Assembly: GCA_032191485.1 (NCBI GenBank)
Contig: JAVDOI010000020.1
Coordinates: 1,288,753-1,352,752 of the forward strand
Reading direction: 5' to 3'
DNA: 64,000 nucleotides
Source of the DNA: Leptoclinus maculatus
Taxonomy: Eukaryota; Chordata; Actinopteri; Perciformes; Stichaeidae
Part shown: positions 1-9,242 of the stretch, in pieces
Layout: the number at the start of each line of letters is the position of its first letter
How positions within the stretch are numbered: position 1 is the first letter of the stretch
Position numbers and translations under genes: made by a program
The notes under the pieces: generated by a model
Told to the model about the DNA's origin: nothing
Seen by the model: only the letters and a program-made list of their open reading frames with translations
Databases searched by the model: none

Positions 1-237
1 GCTGATGGCCCGGAAGTAGCAGTTCCCATCACCTTTGGTTTTATATGTACGCCGTGGTTGTCCAAGGTCCTTTGTGCGTCCACAGTACACAACCTTACCA
101 AACGTAAGGCCAAGAGTGGTGCTAAGATACTTCCTTCCTGAACTTGGAAGTGGGTTGAAAGTCTTGGTCTGCTTGTGTTTCTGTGAGATGTAGATGTCAT
201 CATTGTCTTCACGTGGTCTTTTGCTTTGGGCTGTCAT
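1..237 (-). pseudogene. OTU-like cysteine protease, N-terminal part, cut by window edge
   Basis: An open minus-strand frame, with an ATG at 235-237, runs to the window edge and ends in GDGNCYFRAIS. This is the signature of OTU deubiquitinase-like proteases and includes the catalytic Asp and Cys; the catalytic His would lie outside the window. The frame is the same as the integrase main frame but differs from the frame of the GPY tail that overlaps it by 29 bases. Either two compensating indels interrupt a single integrase-OTU polyprotein, or the OTU part is a separate overlapping reading frame. The known Ginger1 proteins are single fusions, so the first option is favoured. Confidence 0.7.
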
Positions 238-1566
238 TGGCAGAGTTACTGGGAGAATCATCAGGGGACTGGGGTGGTGGAGAAGCCTCTTCATCCTGGT
301 AAATCTTAAGGTTGCTGGCGTGGTAGGTGTTCCTCAGTATCTTGTCAGTTTTATTGTTTTAAGTTTTACTCGTCCCTTGGTCAAGGATTCCACAACTAAG
401 TAGGGTCCAATCCAACGTGGTTCCATCTTTGAACCCATGTGATTAATACGGCGCTGATTCTTGATATAAACGATGGAGCCAGCAGTGATTTCTTTTTTGC
501 TGTTGTGTCGGCGATCAAAGGCATGCTTCTGGTGTTCCTGGGCAGAGTGGATGTTGGTACTGACGGTTGAGTGGAGCTTTTTATAAATGGTTGTAAGTGT
601 ATCCAGCTCATCAGGATTGGCATCATCTGAAAGGGGCATGGGGTCCACAGTGTCATCTTCTGAGGGTTTGAGGTCCATAGGAAGCTTGGCCTTCCGTCCA
701 TACATGACCTCAAATGGAGTGCACTTGGTTGAGGCATGCACAGATGTGTGATAGGCAAACAGAACACCAGAGATGAACTGGTCCCAGATGTTTCTTTGGT
801 CATTGACAAGCTTACTAAGAGATTCTTTGAGTGTTCGATTGTCACGTTCCCGTTGGCCATTTGTTTGTGGGTGGTAGGCAGATGAAATGCGGTGATCTGT
901 TTGAAAATGCTCCATCAGGTTGTCGATGATCGAGTTCACAAACTCTCGTCCCTGGTCGCTAATCAGAGTGTCCATACAGCCAAGGCGGCAAATAACAGAG
1001 TACAAAAAATGTGCTACTGACTTGGCACTCTTATCTGGAACAGCTGTTGCTTCAGTCCACTTGGAGAAATGATCAGTGGTAGCAACTATATATTTGTTGC
1101 CGTTTGATGTTTCCTGAAGGGGACCGATCATATCAATCCCGACTAAGCTCCATACTTTTCCAGGCACTGGTATACTGTTGAGTGGTGGAGCCTCCTTGCT
1201 GATTTTGGGATTTATGATAAAACATTTTTGACAAGCTCTGACATGTTGGTGAACGTCGTTCTTCATTCCCCTCCAGTCATAACGGTCAGAGATTTTGGCT
1301 AACGTTTTATCTCTACCAAAATGACCACCAGTAATTGGGTTGTCATGACAGGCCTTCAGGATATTTGGCAGTCGGCTTTTAGTGAGAACCTCCTTTTCCC
1401 CATGGTAAAGAATCCCTCCTTCTGCTCGATATGACTTAGCTGTTTGTCTGAACTGGGACTTGGCATTTACACGTTTCTCTGGAGGTAGATCGTAGATCCA
1501 CTGGGGATACTTTTGTTGTGTTGCAGTGTAGAAACTCAAAATCTGGTCATAGAGTTGGTCTTCCAT
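209..1566 (-). pseudogene. Ginger1 integrase/transposase (frame-broken)
   Basis: DDE integrase that would catalyse strand transfer of the transposon. The start is taken as the ATG at 1566 (MEDQLYDQ), because it lies just downstream of a TATA box; an in-frame ATG at 1620 is possible. In order the protein shows an HH-CC zinc finger (two His, then CQKC), the first Asp in GIDMIGPL, the second Asp in LISDQGREF, and the Glu in NGQRERDNRT, with exactly 35 residues between Asp2 and Glu (DD35E). It then shows the GPY/F module (RWIGPYLVVES). The main frame stops at 334-336, but the end of the GPY module and a Ser/Pro/Asp-rich tail continue in another frame to a TGA at 209-211, so one base has probably been gained or lost in the A-rich tract near 345-358. 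Vertebrate KRBA2-like host genes descend from this family; here the linked OTU argues for a transposon. Confidence 0.8.
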
Positions 1567-1650
1567 GGTTGAGTTTGGTGTTAGAGGAAGAGAAGCAGCT
1601 ATCCCACCTCGCCTCAGCAAACTCTACTCCTCTGCTTGCATTAAGTGGGG

Positions 1651-1660
1651 CTTATATAGG
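1651..1660 (-). promoter_or_regulatory. TATA box of the Ginger1 transposase gene
   Basis: The minus strand reads CCTATATAAG, a near-consensus TATA box, about 85 bases upstream of the integrase ATG at 1566. The spacing would give a short 5' leader of about 60 bases. This is an inference from sequence only. Confidence 0.5.
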
Positions 1661-1666
1661 CAAGCT

Positions 1667-2194
1667 TCACCCCTGGCGCCTCCCCCAAAAAAAGAAAAAT
1701 TCAAAACTTCTTAACAGTTCTGCAGTAAAGTACTGCACCTTTATTTATCACAAGAGCTAAGAAGAAATGCAAAGTGCACACTAAAGAATCAAAACAAATG
1801 ACAACTTAGCTAGCAAACAATAATAATAATAATAACAAACAATAAAAGAATATATGCAAGTTTGCTTTCAATTAAAATGATATATTGTAAAATATGTTAC
1901 ACGTATTAAATAATCAAAATAGAATATGCAAAATAAACAAGCAAATAAATAAATAAATAGTACAAATTAACGTTAACGTTAGCTAACTATCAAGATTACC
2001 TGACATTATGATCCCTATAGGAAGGACCGGCCCTGCCTGGAGGGGTATAGTCTGGCCTAGGCTATTTTACACCCTCGGGTATAGTTTGGTCTCGGACAGT
2101 TTATCCCCGGGGTATACTCTGGCCTGGGTCAAAGTATACCCAGGTTTAATCTGGGTGGGGGTTAATTTGGCCTGTTACACATGTAGGCCTGTTA
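1667..2194. other. AT-rich stretch, then a GC-rich degenerate repeat block
   Basis: From 1740 to 2000 the sequence is AT-rich, with (AAT)n and (AAAT)n runs and no gene. From about 2025 to 2190 a GC-rich block repeats a GGTATAgTcTGGcCT-like core at irregular spacing of 25-40 bases. It may be the damaged end of one of the flanking transposons, but no clean inverted repeat was found. Confidence 0.35.
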
Positions 2195-2530
2195 CACCGG
2201 GTCTTGGCACGCCTTTACGACCTACTGGGCGTTATTGTCCCCTTCACAATGCGGGCTAAGATCCCTGTGCAGCACTTATGGTGAAAGCAAAGAGATTGGG
2301 ACGACCCGTCACTGCCTGATGATGTGCTGAAGCCATGGCTGATGTGGGAGGAGTTGCAGCATCTGTCTCAGATTTCACTGCCTCGCTGCTATGTGGGCCC
2401 TGAGATGGACACTTCAAACCTCCAGCGAGACCTCTTTGCTGATGCTTCAGAGAGGGCTTACGGCTCAGTGGCCTACCTGCGTGCAGAGAACTCACATGGC
2501 CGTGTGGAAGTGTCTTTCTGCCAGATCTAG
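2195..2530 (+). pseudogene. BEL/Pao pol fragment: end of RT region and start of RNase H
   Basis: The frame reads LARLYDLLGVIVPFTMRAKI, the conserved segment after the reverse-transcriptase fingers and palm in Pao elements. An in-frame TGA follows near 2274, then WDDPSLPDDVLKPW and LFADASERAYGSVAY (the first RNase H Asp region). The frame ends at a stop at 2528-2530, just where the next fragment begins in another frame. Confidence 0.75.
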
Positions 2531-2845
2531 GGTGGCTACAAAGAAACAGGAGTCAGTGCCGAGGCTAGAGCTCTGTGCTGCACTGACAGCTGCCCAATTG
2601 GTCACACTACTGAAAAAAGAGCTGACGGTGAACATCCGCAAAGTCTTCTTCTGGACAGATTCCACAACAGTCCTCACTTTGCTCCAGTCAGACTCCTGTC
2701 GATACAAAGTGTTCGTCGGAACAAGTGTGGCTGCGATCCAGGAGATAACTAATGGCCGGGCCTGGAGGTACATGGACTCTGTCAACAACTCAGCTGATGA
2801 CCTCACGCGAGGGAAGACACTGTTTGAACTGTCTGGTAAAAGTAG
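2530..2845 (+). pseudogene. BEL/Pao RNase H fragment
   Basis: After a one-base shift the coding continues as VATKKQESVPRLELCAALTA, then FWTDSTTVLTLLQSD and NSADDLTRGKTLFEL. These are the diagnostic Pao RNase H strings, with the catalytic Glu in LELCAAL and Asp in WTDS. The frame degenerates after about 2845. Confidence 0.8.
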
Positions 2846-2979
2846 GTCATGGAGCGGCAGCAGATCAAGACAGTCTTCCTGCAGAAGATTTCCCTGAGGA
2901 GTTCCTCTTGTGTGCCGGTAAGCCAGTATCTGCCACCAGTAGGCTGCTCTCCCTAGCCCCTAGCAGGAAGGAGGAAGGT

Positions 2980-3453
2980 TGGAGGAAGGCTCCGCCGCAG
3001 CGACCAGCTAGAGCCAGATGCCATCCACCCAGTGGTACTGGACTCTCGGCATAAAGTGACCCAGCTAATCATTCAGGACTTAGACAAGGACCTCCATCCT
3101 TCAGGATCAGAGCGCCTCTTTGCAGAGCTGCGCCGCAAATACTGGATTCTGCATGGCTGAGAAACTGTGAAACGCCATCAGCACTCCTGCCCGGACTGCC
3201 AGAGGTGGAGAGTCACTCCAGTTGTGCCCAGGACAGCAGACCTCTTCCAGTCCAGACTGAGGCTGCTGAAGCCCCCATTTTACTCCACAGGCACAGATTA
3301 TTTGGGCCCTTCACAGTGAAGGTCGGCTGTCGCCACGGGAAGAGATGGGACATACTGTTCAAGTGCCCGACAACACGGGCCGTGCACCTAGATGTTTTGT
3401 CTAGCCTGGACACTGACTCCTTTCTGATGGCTCTCCGCCGCTTTATTGCATGA
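2980..3453 (+). pseudogene. BEL/Pao integrase zinc finger and start of core
   Basis: The frames read PDAIHPVVLDSRHKVTQLII, a His-Cys zinc finger (HQHSCPDCQRWRV), then STGTDYLGPFTVKVG with the first catalytic Asp, and TTRAVHLDVLSSLDTDSFL. An in-frame TGA lies near 3159 and the frame stops at 3451-3453. The expected second Asp (SDQGTNF-like) and catalytic Glu region is absent downstream. Confidence 0.8.
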
Positions 3454-3454
3454 A

Positions 3455-3925
3455 GAGGTTGATCAGAAAACTAATTTCTGTGCAAAATATATGCTTTTCC
3501 CATCTTCTCTTGTACATAGTTGTCCTCAGTCTGGTTTGCTTAACCTGGTCATGGAGGCATCAACATTTAATTGAGATGGTAAATTAACAGTGAAAACTCA
3601 TCATAGCTTAATTCAACACCATTATTCCTAATTGCACTTCATGTTTACTTCTCCTGATCTTTACCTCCTATAACAAGGTCCATAGGGGCATCTCAATAAA
3701 TACACATCTTCTATTATATTGTATTCTATATGTGTGTTTTATATTATACTGAATTGCCTGTGAGGGTGACACAAATAAGATATCCTGACGTGTTTATCAA
3801 AGTGTTATTTACTGCTTTTTTTTAAATGTTAAATATTTAACTGCAAAGTAGTAATGCGTGTTTGATACCTTAATTGTTTTGCATTAAATCATTCTGGGAT
3901 ATTTGCTGAAATTGATTGGATGTGG
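3455..3925. other. Non-coding AT-rich DNA inside the BEL/Pao integrase
   Basis: About 470 bases of AT-rich DNA interrupt the integrase core. I see no reading frame, terminal repeat or target duplication that would identify it. It may be an insertion or the scar of an insertion-deletion. Confidence 0.5.
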
Positions 3926-3959
3926 CACAGCCCTAGAACATTTGCCACCAGCCGCCACT

Positions 3960-4602
3960 GTTCAAACCATGCACCCCACACTCCAGGCTCATCTGGCTAA
4001 ACACCAGATGAAGTTTCAGTTCAACCCCCCCAGGTGCACTACACTTCAAAGGTGTCTGGGATAAAGAAGTGATATCCGTGAAAGCTGCGGTGTAAGCCAT
4101 CATTCAGACCCAAACTGTCCTGGAAGAGGTCCTAAGGACAGTACTAATTGAAGTAGAAGGGATGTTAAACTCCAAACCACTGGGTTATGTGTCAACAGAT
4201 GTGGCGGATGTTGACCCGGTCACCCCCAATTTGCTCCTCATGGGGCGGCTTGACCCCTCACTACCACAGGCTGTAGATGCAGAGTCAGAGCTCCTCAGTC
4301 GCCGACATTGGAGGCACGCTCAGGTGTTAGCTGACCAGTTTTGGACACATTTCATCCGACGCTACCTTCCGACTCTTAAGACCAGGTCTAAGCGGCACAA
4401 GGACCCTGCACAGCTGCAACTGGGAACCATAGTCATGGTGGTGAATTCCCAGTTGCCAGGAGCTCAGTGGCCACCAGGTCACGTCACTGAAGTCATCCCA
4501 GGAACGGACGGGAGAGTCCGGATGGCAGTGGTCCAGATCAAGGGCAAGATATACAAGACCAGTCGCTCGCCATGTCTCCCTGCCTACCATCCCAGACACT
4601 GA
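3960..4602 (+). pseudogene. BEL/Pao integrase C-terminal (DUF5641-like) fragment
   Basis: From about 3960 the remains HLAKHQMKFQFNPP appear, then from 4162 a clean frame reading LNSKPLGYVSTDVADVDPVT, PNLLLMGR, RHWRHAQVLADQFWTHFIRR and LGTIVMVVNSQLPGAQWPPG, with the stop at 4600-4602. This is the BEL/Pao integrase tail. The initiating Met at 4162 is internal to the original polyprotein and is not a real start. Confidence 0.85.
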
Positions 4603-5215
4603 TCCGGTCAGTCCTTCTTAGAGTTGCAAATTGGATGAGACTCCACTGTCCTCCATGAGGGGCGGCTGTGACGAAGGACGTTCTCTGTAGAAGCGTTTCG
4701 GACAAGCAGCCAAGCAGGAACCGCACTACGCCCCTCTACTTGCGGAAGAGGACGGCAGTCATCTGCTCGCGGACTAAGACGACCAGCATTGAGTTGGTGA
4801 AAAGGCTTTGAAGAGAGTGGCGGCAAAAGGACTTCCGTGTCCGTATAGAGTAAAGTGTTTATGTGGATGTTCGAAGTTCACTTTTTCTTTGTTCTCTGCA
4901 CAATGTAAGCAAAGTTTAAATCTGTGTAAGATTGCCAATATTTATGGTGGAATAAAGTACAGAAACTGGTGTTTGCTAGTTCATTCATGCCATTCACCCT
5001 ATAGGAAAGGGGGATTCTTCTTAGAAATGTATACAATTTACAGCTTATTCAGCAAGATGTCTTATCATTGCATGTTTGTTACTTACAAAGCAATGTTTGT
5101 ACAAAGATTTAGAAATGATGCCAGTTACTCTCTTATTTCTGGTTTGTATTTATTGATATCAGGCATCTACTATACATCTATGCTGACATGTAAAGTTTCT
5201 ATCTCATAATTTCGA
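4603..5215 (+). repeat. Possible 3' LTR / flank of the BEL/Pao element
   Basis: After the pol stop comes a purine-rich stretch (CATGAGGGGCGGC) and then TGTGACGAAGG at 4667, as expected for a polypurine tract and LTR start. An AATAAA lies near 4949. Without a second LTR in the window this stays an inference. Confidence 0.35.
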
Positions 5216-5394
5216 CTTTCTATCTCATAATTTCGACTATTGGGATATTTTTATTATCAAGTCTAACTTGAATTTATTTAAATAAAAAAATTTTTTTAAA
5301 CAATTTTAATTTTTTTTGCTGGCGGAATCGCGGGCCACATAAAATGACGTGGCGGGCCGGATTCGGCACGCGGGCCTTGAGTTTGACACCCGTG
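5210..5394. mobile_element. hAT-type transposon end
   Basis: Two copies of TCTATCTCATAATTTCGACT are followed by AT-rich DNA and then a GC-rich end with CGGGCCGGATTCGGC and finally GAGTTTGACACCCGTG. The last string is the inverse of the CAGGGGTGTCAAACTC-type terminal repeat common in vertebrate hAT elements. Only this end was found. Confidence 0.5.
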
Positions 5395-5490
5395 TCTTAA
5401 AGGAACCTCTTGTCTGGAGTGCATTCTGATAGATGCCCCCTGGTGGACACAACTTTTAATGAACCAGTAAAATTATACAGTCCCTCCCAG

Positions 5491-7060
5491 TCAATCTAAC
5501 AACCACTGTCCTCCACACACTACTGTCCTCCACACACTACTGTCCTCCACACACTACTGTCCACACACTACTGTCCTCCACATACTACTGTCTTCCACAC
5601 ACTACTGTCCTCCACACACTACTGTCCTCCACACACTACTGTCCACACACTACTGTCCTCCACATACTACTGTCCTCCACACACTACTGTCTTCCACACA
5701 CTACTGTCCTCCACACACTACTGTCTTCCACACACTACTGTCCTCCACACACTACTGTCCACACACTACTGTCCTCCACATACTACTGTCTTCCACACAC
5801 TACTGTCCTCCACACACTACTGTCTTCCACACACTACTGTCCTCCACACACTACTGTCCACACACTACTGTCCTCCACACACTACTGTCTTCCACACACT
5901 ACTGTCCTCCACACACTACTGTCTTCCACACACTACTGTCCTCCACACACTACTGTCTTCCACACACTACTGTCCTCCACACACTACTGTCTTCCACACA
6001 CTACTGTCCTCCACACACTACTGTCTTCCACACACTACTGTCCTCCACACACTACTGTCCTCCACACACTACTGTCCTCCACATACTACTGTCTTCCACA
6101 CACTACTGTCCTCCACACACTACTGTCCTCCACATACTACTGTCTTCCACACACTACTGTCCTCCACACACTACTGTCCTCCACACACTACTGTCTTCCA
6201 CACACTACTGTCCTCCACACACTACTGTCCTCCACACACTACTGTCCTCCACACACTACTGTCTTACACACACTACTGTCTTCCACACACTACTGTCCTC
6301 CACACACTACTGTCCTCCACACACTACTGTCTTCCACACACTACTGTCCTCCACACACTACTGTCCTCCACACACTACTGTCTTCCACACACTACTGTCC
6401 ACACACTACTGTCCTCCACACACTACTGTCTTCCACACACTACTGTCCTCCACACACTACTGTCCACACACTACTGTCCTCCACACACTACTGTCTTCCA
6501 CACACTACTGTCCTCCACACACTACTGTCCACACACTACTGTCCTCCACACACTACTGTCTTCCACACACTACTGTCCTCCACACTACTGTCTTCCACAC
6601 ACTACTGTCCTCCACACACTACTGTCTTCCACACACTACTGTCCTCCACACACTACTGTCCTCCACACACTACTGTCTTCCACACACTACTGTCCTCCAC
6701 ACACTACTGTCCTCCACACACTACTGTCTTCCACACACTACTGTCCTCCACACACTACTGTCCACACACTACTGTCCACACACTACTGTCCTCCACACAC
6801 TACTGTCTTCCACACACTACTGTCCTCCACACTACTGTCTTCCACACACTACTGTCCTCCACACACTACTGTCTTCCACACACTACTGTCCTCCACACAC
6901 TACTGTCTTCCACACACTACTGTCCTCCACACACTACTGTCCTCCACACTACTGTCTTCCACACACTACTGTCCTCCACACACTACTGTCCTCCACACAC
7001 TACTGTCCTCCACACACTACTGTCCTCCACACACTACTGTCCTCCACACACTACTGCCAG
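5491..7060. repeat. 17-bp minisatellite array, about 90 copies
   Basis: A tandem array of the unit CTACTGTCCTCCACACA. Variants recur: CTT for CCT in the middle, CACATA for CACACA, and a 14-base short form that lacks one CTC. The variants come in repeated blocks (for example short form, CACATA form, CTT form), so a higher-order structure is present. On the plus strand the array contains no AG dinucleotide and no stop codon in any frame. Its right edge forms the splice acceptor of the MAP4K2-like exon at 7061. Confidence 0.95.
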
Positions 7061-7226
7061 GTGCTCGGCCACACAGGACATCAGACAGCGCTGCAGCCAT
7101 CCATGCCTGCCGGGGGGGGACGCTGCAGCGGCAGAGAAGAGGAAGGTTGCCAACGTTTGCTCTCCGAAAAGAGAGACGCCGCTTTCACCCGAATGGAGCA
7201 CGCTGAGGAAAAAGACCGAGGACGCT
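7061..7226 (+). CDS. map4k2: MAP4K2-like exon a (linker before CNH)
   Basis: The acceptor CTACTGCCAG is the last minisatellite unit and the donor is GCT|GTGAGT. The first base completes a codon, followed by 55 codons ending in phase 0. The run of eight G at 7112-7119 lies inside the exon. Identity of the first 30 residues is less certain than that of the SPEWSTLRKKTEDA end. Confidence 0.55.
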
Positions 7227-8716
7227 GTGAGTTGAAGCCGAACATCTGTCTCTCCTACCAGTGGGGAACATCAAGAAGCTTGTGTGATCTGCTAACATAA
7301 TAACTTTCTAATGGTGACGAATCATGCGACCACACTAGATGTTGATTTGGAATGCATCTGATGTACAGTTTTTATCATCCCCTATGTTTTGTTATGTGTA
7401 ACCTTTGACCTTTCTACAGGGCTGATTGTCATGGACTTCCTCCTACCCCTCAAGTCCATGTACAGCGGGTAAAATAAGTATTGAACACGTCACCATTGTT
7501 CTCAGTAAATATATTTCTAAAGGTGCTATTGACATGACATTGTCACCAGATGTCGGTAACAACCCAAGTAATCCATACATACAAAGAAATCCAAACGAAT
7601 AAGTTCAGAAATTAAGTTATGTAATAAAATAGAATGACACTGGGAAAAAGTATTGAACACGCTGACTGAAATGTATTTAATACTTCGTACAAAAGCCTTT
7701 GTTGGTAATGACGGCTTCAAGACGCCTCCTGTATGGAGAAACTAGTCACATGCATTGCTCAGGTGTGGTTTTGACCCATTCTTCCACACAGTCTTCAATT
7801 CTTGAAGGTTCCGTGGGCCTCTTCTATGAACTCTGATCTTTAGTTCTTTCCATAGATTTTCTATTGGATTCAAGTCAGCTGATCGTCTGGGCCATTCTAG
7901 CAGCTTTATTTTATTTCTCTGAAACCAGTTGAGTTTCCTTGGCTGTGTGTTTGGGTTCATTATCTTGCTGAAATGAGGATTTCTTTGTATGTATGGATTA
8001 CTTGGGTTGTTACCGACATCTGGTGACAATGTCATGTCAATAGCACCTTTAGAAATATATTTACTGAGAACAATGGTGACGTGTTCAATACTTATTTTTC
8101 CCGCTGTAAGTGTGTAATCTAACATGTGACCTACGATAAAAGCTGACCAATGGCAACGCCCTGATGACTAATGAGATAAGTTTCCCCGCATGGCACGATT
8201 CAAACTGCACGAGGAACTGTTTTTTAATGTAAAAAAAAAAAAAAGCGTAGTCATCAGCTGATGTTTTTATCGCTGTACTACGCTTTTGTTAGAATGGATG
8301 TAATTTCAAAATTGAAGGGTCACTTTAACCACGTCAGACCAATGGTGATTCAGTTGCTGTGCTGGTTCTGTAGATGGGAGCCTGTTTCTCCAAGGTCTTC
8401 AACGGTTGTCCTCTTAAAATCCACTGTGCCATCACATGGGTTTTACCCAAGACGAGAGGTAGGACCATCATGTTTCTTAACAGCCATAGTCTCTCGTAAT
8501 CATGAAGTCAGCTTTGCTAGATACGTCATCAACTGTGCAAGAAACCATATCAATGCTCCACATTTATACTGTGGGCTCTTTGTGTTGTGATGCAGGAAAC
8601 TATATTCTCCCTTTGACAAACACTTTCCCTTCTTAGATCAGTACCTGCTTCTTGGGGCAGAGGAGGGCATCTACACACTGAACCTTAATGAACTTCATGA
8701 AGACACACTAGAGAAG
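7061..8716 (+). CDS. map4k2: MAP4K2-like (GCK-family kinase) fragment, three exons: join(7061..7226,8374..8458,8637..8716)
   Basis: The three exons splice in phase into a linker segment (CSPKRETPLSPEWSTLRKK, in frame with the first base shared) followed by the beginning of the citron homology (CNH) domain: GACFSKVFNGCPLKIHC, then DQYLLLGAEEGIYTLNLNE and LHEDTLEK. MAP4K proteins are Ste20-group kinases upstream of JNK, and the CNH domain is their C-terminal regulatory module. The LHEDTLEK ending fits MAP4K2 better than MAP4K3 or MAP4K5 (LHEATMEQ), judged from memory. The kinase domain must lie upstream, outside the window. The remaining 250 or so CNH residues are not found between 8717 and the convergent ECSIT tail, so the gene appears truncated, rearranged or misassembled. 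Splice sites and frames of the three exons are intact. Confidence 0.7.
7463..8106 (-). mobile_element. Tc1/mariner-type element, internally deleted, with TA target duplication
   Basis: Long inverted terminal regions of about 130 bases (CAGCGGGTAAAATAAGTATT at the left, its near-complement at the right) are flanked by TA at 7461-7462 and 8107-8108. Between them, on the minus strand, is a remnant of Tc1 transposase with LLEWPRRSADLNPIENLWKE, the segment with the last catalytic residue region. At 644 bp it is less than half of a full Tc1 element, so it is non-autonomous. It sits in the intron between MAP4K2-like exons a and b. Confidence 0.9.
8374..8458 (+). CDS. map4k2: MAP4K2-like exon b (start of CNH domain)
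   Basis: The acceptor is TTCTGTAG and the donor is G|GTAGGA. It encodes MGACFSKVFNGCPLKIHCAI and then TWVLPKTR, with a G left over that makes Asp with the next exon. This is the conserved CNH entry sequence of MAP4K2/3/5. Confidence 0.8.
8637..8716 (+). CDS. map4k2: MAP4K2-like exon c (CNH domain)
   Basis: The acceptor is CTTCTTAG and the donor is AAG|GTAACA. It encodes QYLLLGAEEGIYTLNLNELH and EDTLEK. It is the last recognisable exon of this gene in the window. Confidence 0.8.
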
Positions 8717-9110
8717 GTAACAAACAGGGCGGATCCGTGTATTTACCATTCTTTCTGCTGGCTCGAGTTATCAGAGTTCTCTTACAAAAAATACACAATA
8801 CTTTTCATTTGTCAAGAATGTAACTCACACAAGAGTATAATAAACCATGTGTTGTTTCATACACACTATTTAGTGACTCTCTTTCCACTATGTGAGAAGA
8901 ATTCAAAGTTCATTGCTGTTTGTCAGGGTGGACTTGCATTATTATGCTATCACACTATCAATATATTAGATGCATAAATTGACAATAACATTATCACGAT
9001 CATTTCTGGAACAATATATCGTCCAACAAAAGTAGTTAGGCCGGTCAACATAACGTTGACTCAGCAACTTTTGACAGAGAAATGAGGAAGCGCAGTTTTT
9101 TAAAATGTAA
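8717..9110. other. Spacer between the MAP4K2-like fragment and the ECSIT 3' end
   Basis: I looked here for the next CNH exon (a sequence like RRCTWLYVINN) on the plus strand and found none. A short AT-rich piece at 8990-9050 (ATATATCGTCCAACAAAAGT) looks like a MITE end. Nothing else is recognisable. Confidence 0.6.
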
Positions 9111-9116
9111 TTTATT
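9111..9116 (-). terminator. ECSIT polyadenylation signal
   Basis: AATAAA on the minus strand, 127 bases beyond the ECSIT stop codon. It is the first consensus signal after the stop. Confidence 0.6.
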
Positions 9117-9242
9117 TGATTACAGAAGCTTACCATAATTAGAGACATAGACTCCTCCTCAGGTTCTGCTTAGTTCAGTGAACCAGTAGCTCACACTAGT
9201 CCAGCCCCTGACCACCATAGTACAGTATGTTAGGAGGAGTCT

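Larger units (their letters stand above)
1..1665 (-). mobile_element. Ginger1-type DNA transposon, 5' half (integrase + OTU protease)
   Basis: Reading on the minus strand, a TATA-like promoter is followed by a Gypsy-like integrase with its own start codon and no reverse transcriptase in front, and then by the catalytic N-terminal motif of an OTU cysteine protease at the window edge. Integrase followed by a C-terminal OTU or Ulp1 protease is the published architecture of Ginger1 cut-and-paste transposons, which sets it apart from a Gypsy LTR element. The remainder lies left of position 1. I could not identify the terminal inverted repeat or the CCGG-type target duplication on the right side. 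At least two frame breaks suggest this copy is no longer fully intact. Confidence 0.8.
2195..4640 (+). mobile_element. BEL/Pao LTR retrotransposon, 5'-truncated and decayed
   Basis: Plus-strand fragments appear in the order expected for a BEL/Pao pol gene: the end of the reverse-transcriptase region (LARLYDLLGVIVPFT), RNase H (LELCAAL, FWTDSTTVLTLL), integrase zinc finger and core, and the C-terminal DUF5641-type domain. Stops and frameshifts split it into at least four pieces, and the central integrase core is missing or replaced by about 470 bases of non-coding DNA. No gag, protease or 5' LTR is recognisable. A 3' LTR may follow from about 4668. Confidence 0.85.

Noticed and set aside
5491..7060. 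CRISPR-like regular repeat array
   Set aside because: Units are directly adjacent 17-base repeats with no unique spacers, in a vertebrate-type genome; it is a minisatellite.
7061..7300. 79-codon frame starting at the exon acceptor
   Set aside because: It is the wrong frame of the MAP4K2-like exon; the correct one joins in phase with 8374 and 8637.
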